Part shown: one piece after another, positions 33,450 through 33,564 of the stretch
Position numbering within the stretch: position 1 is the first letter of the stretch
Layout: every line of letters begins with the position of its first letter
Source of the DNA: Myxococcales bacterium
GTDB lineage: Bacteria; Myxococcota_A; Polyangia; Polyangiales; Ga0077539
NCBI GenBank assembly: GCA_030652255.1
Contig: JAUSAZ010000105.1
Location: 1-33,564, forward strand
Length of the DNA: 33,564 bases
Direction: 5' to 3'
Translations under genes and position numbers: made by a program
Notes under the pieces: generated by a model
What the model saw: the letters and a program-made list of their open reading frames with translations, nothing else
Database searches by the model: none
What the model was told of the DNA's origin: nothing

Positions 33450-33564
33450 GGCGTCAACCGTCGATTGAAGGGCGGGCGGGGCAAGCCCCGCCCCAACGCG
33501 GAGAGTTCACGCGGCGTAGGGGCGGGGCTTGCCCTGCCCGCATCGGCATCAATCGGGTGACGCC
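33450..33564. repeat. Second inverted repeat reaching the window end
   Basis: The arms 33450-33494 and 33519-33564 are imperfect inverted copies. The inner 23 bases (gcgggcggggcaagccccgcccc) match with one change; the outer part (ggcgtca... cgattga) matches with small gaps. The stem runs to the last base of the window and may continue beyond it. No gene is seen from 33394 to the end. Confidence 0.8.

Noticed and set aside
1..33564. tRNA, rRNA, integrase or phage structural genes
   Set aside because: None was seen on either strand; the only transposase evidence is the decayed piece near 7.1-7.4 kb.

Overview
The window is about 33.6 kb of very GC-rich DNA. Its gene content suggests a myxobacterium of the Polyangiales type. 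Features pointing that way are lipoproteins with Asp/Ala/Gly/Ser linkers, a 14-repeat FG-GAP protein, a giant Cys-rich repeat lipoprotein, paired Uma2 proteins, and degenerate kinase and transposase pieces between genes. This placement is inferred from gene style; no rRNA or other taxonomic marker is present.

Left flank (1-9460). It holds a short-chain dehydrogenase (minus strand), a secreted FG-GAP/VCBS propeller lipoprotein, an M23 (LytM) peptidase lipoprotein with an SH3-like tail, and a RibD-C/dihydrofolate-reductase-like pseudogene. Two Uma2-family genes follow, separated by about 1.2 kb of decayed DNA that contains a kinase fragment, a long hairpin and a transposase remnant. A large nested inverted repeat and a basic helical protein gene (8813-9460) close this flank.

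Centre (9448-24270). This is the main feature: a compact, one-strand, eight-gene defence operon in the order AIPR family protein, Vsr endonuclease, cytosine-5 DNA methyltransferase, SF2 DEAH helicase with a possible B3-like DNA-recognition domain, UvrD/Rep-type SF1 helicase, DrmA, DrmB, DrmC. Intergenic gaps are 36 bp or less and several genes overlap by 1-4 bp. The last three genes are the DISARM core, and the methylase type matches class 2 DISARM (drmMII). I see neither a recognisable drmE nor drmD. Their place is taken by two other helicases plus AIPR and Vsr genes of the kind found with restriction-modification loci. The operon is bracketed by a 58-bp direct repeat (55/58 identical). The left copy covers the last codons of gene 8813-9460, as expected if the island inserted at a gene 3' end or moved as a cassette. 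No integrase is visible. My working model is methylation-guided exclusion of foreign DNA: the methylase marks self DNA, Vsr repairs deamination mismatches, helicases and DrmAB engage unmodified DNA, and DrmC and possibly AIPR act as effectors.

Right flank (24440-33564). It carries a Cys-rich lipoprotein with about 27 tandem 43-residue, eight-cysteine units, an M1-family metallopeptidase lipoprotein, menB (minus strand), a small exported beta-rich protein and a DUF3105 lipoprotein. Two further long palindromic elements end the window. The palindromes at about 6.7 kb and 33 kb share a 17-bp core, so they probably belong to one dispersed repeat family. Most other long open frames are GC-driven shadows.
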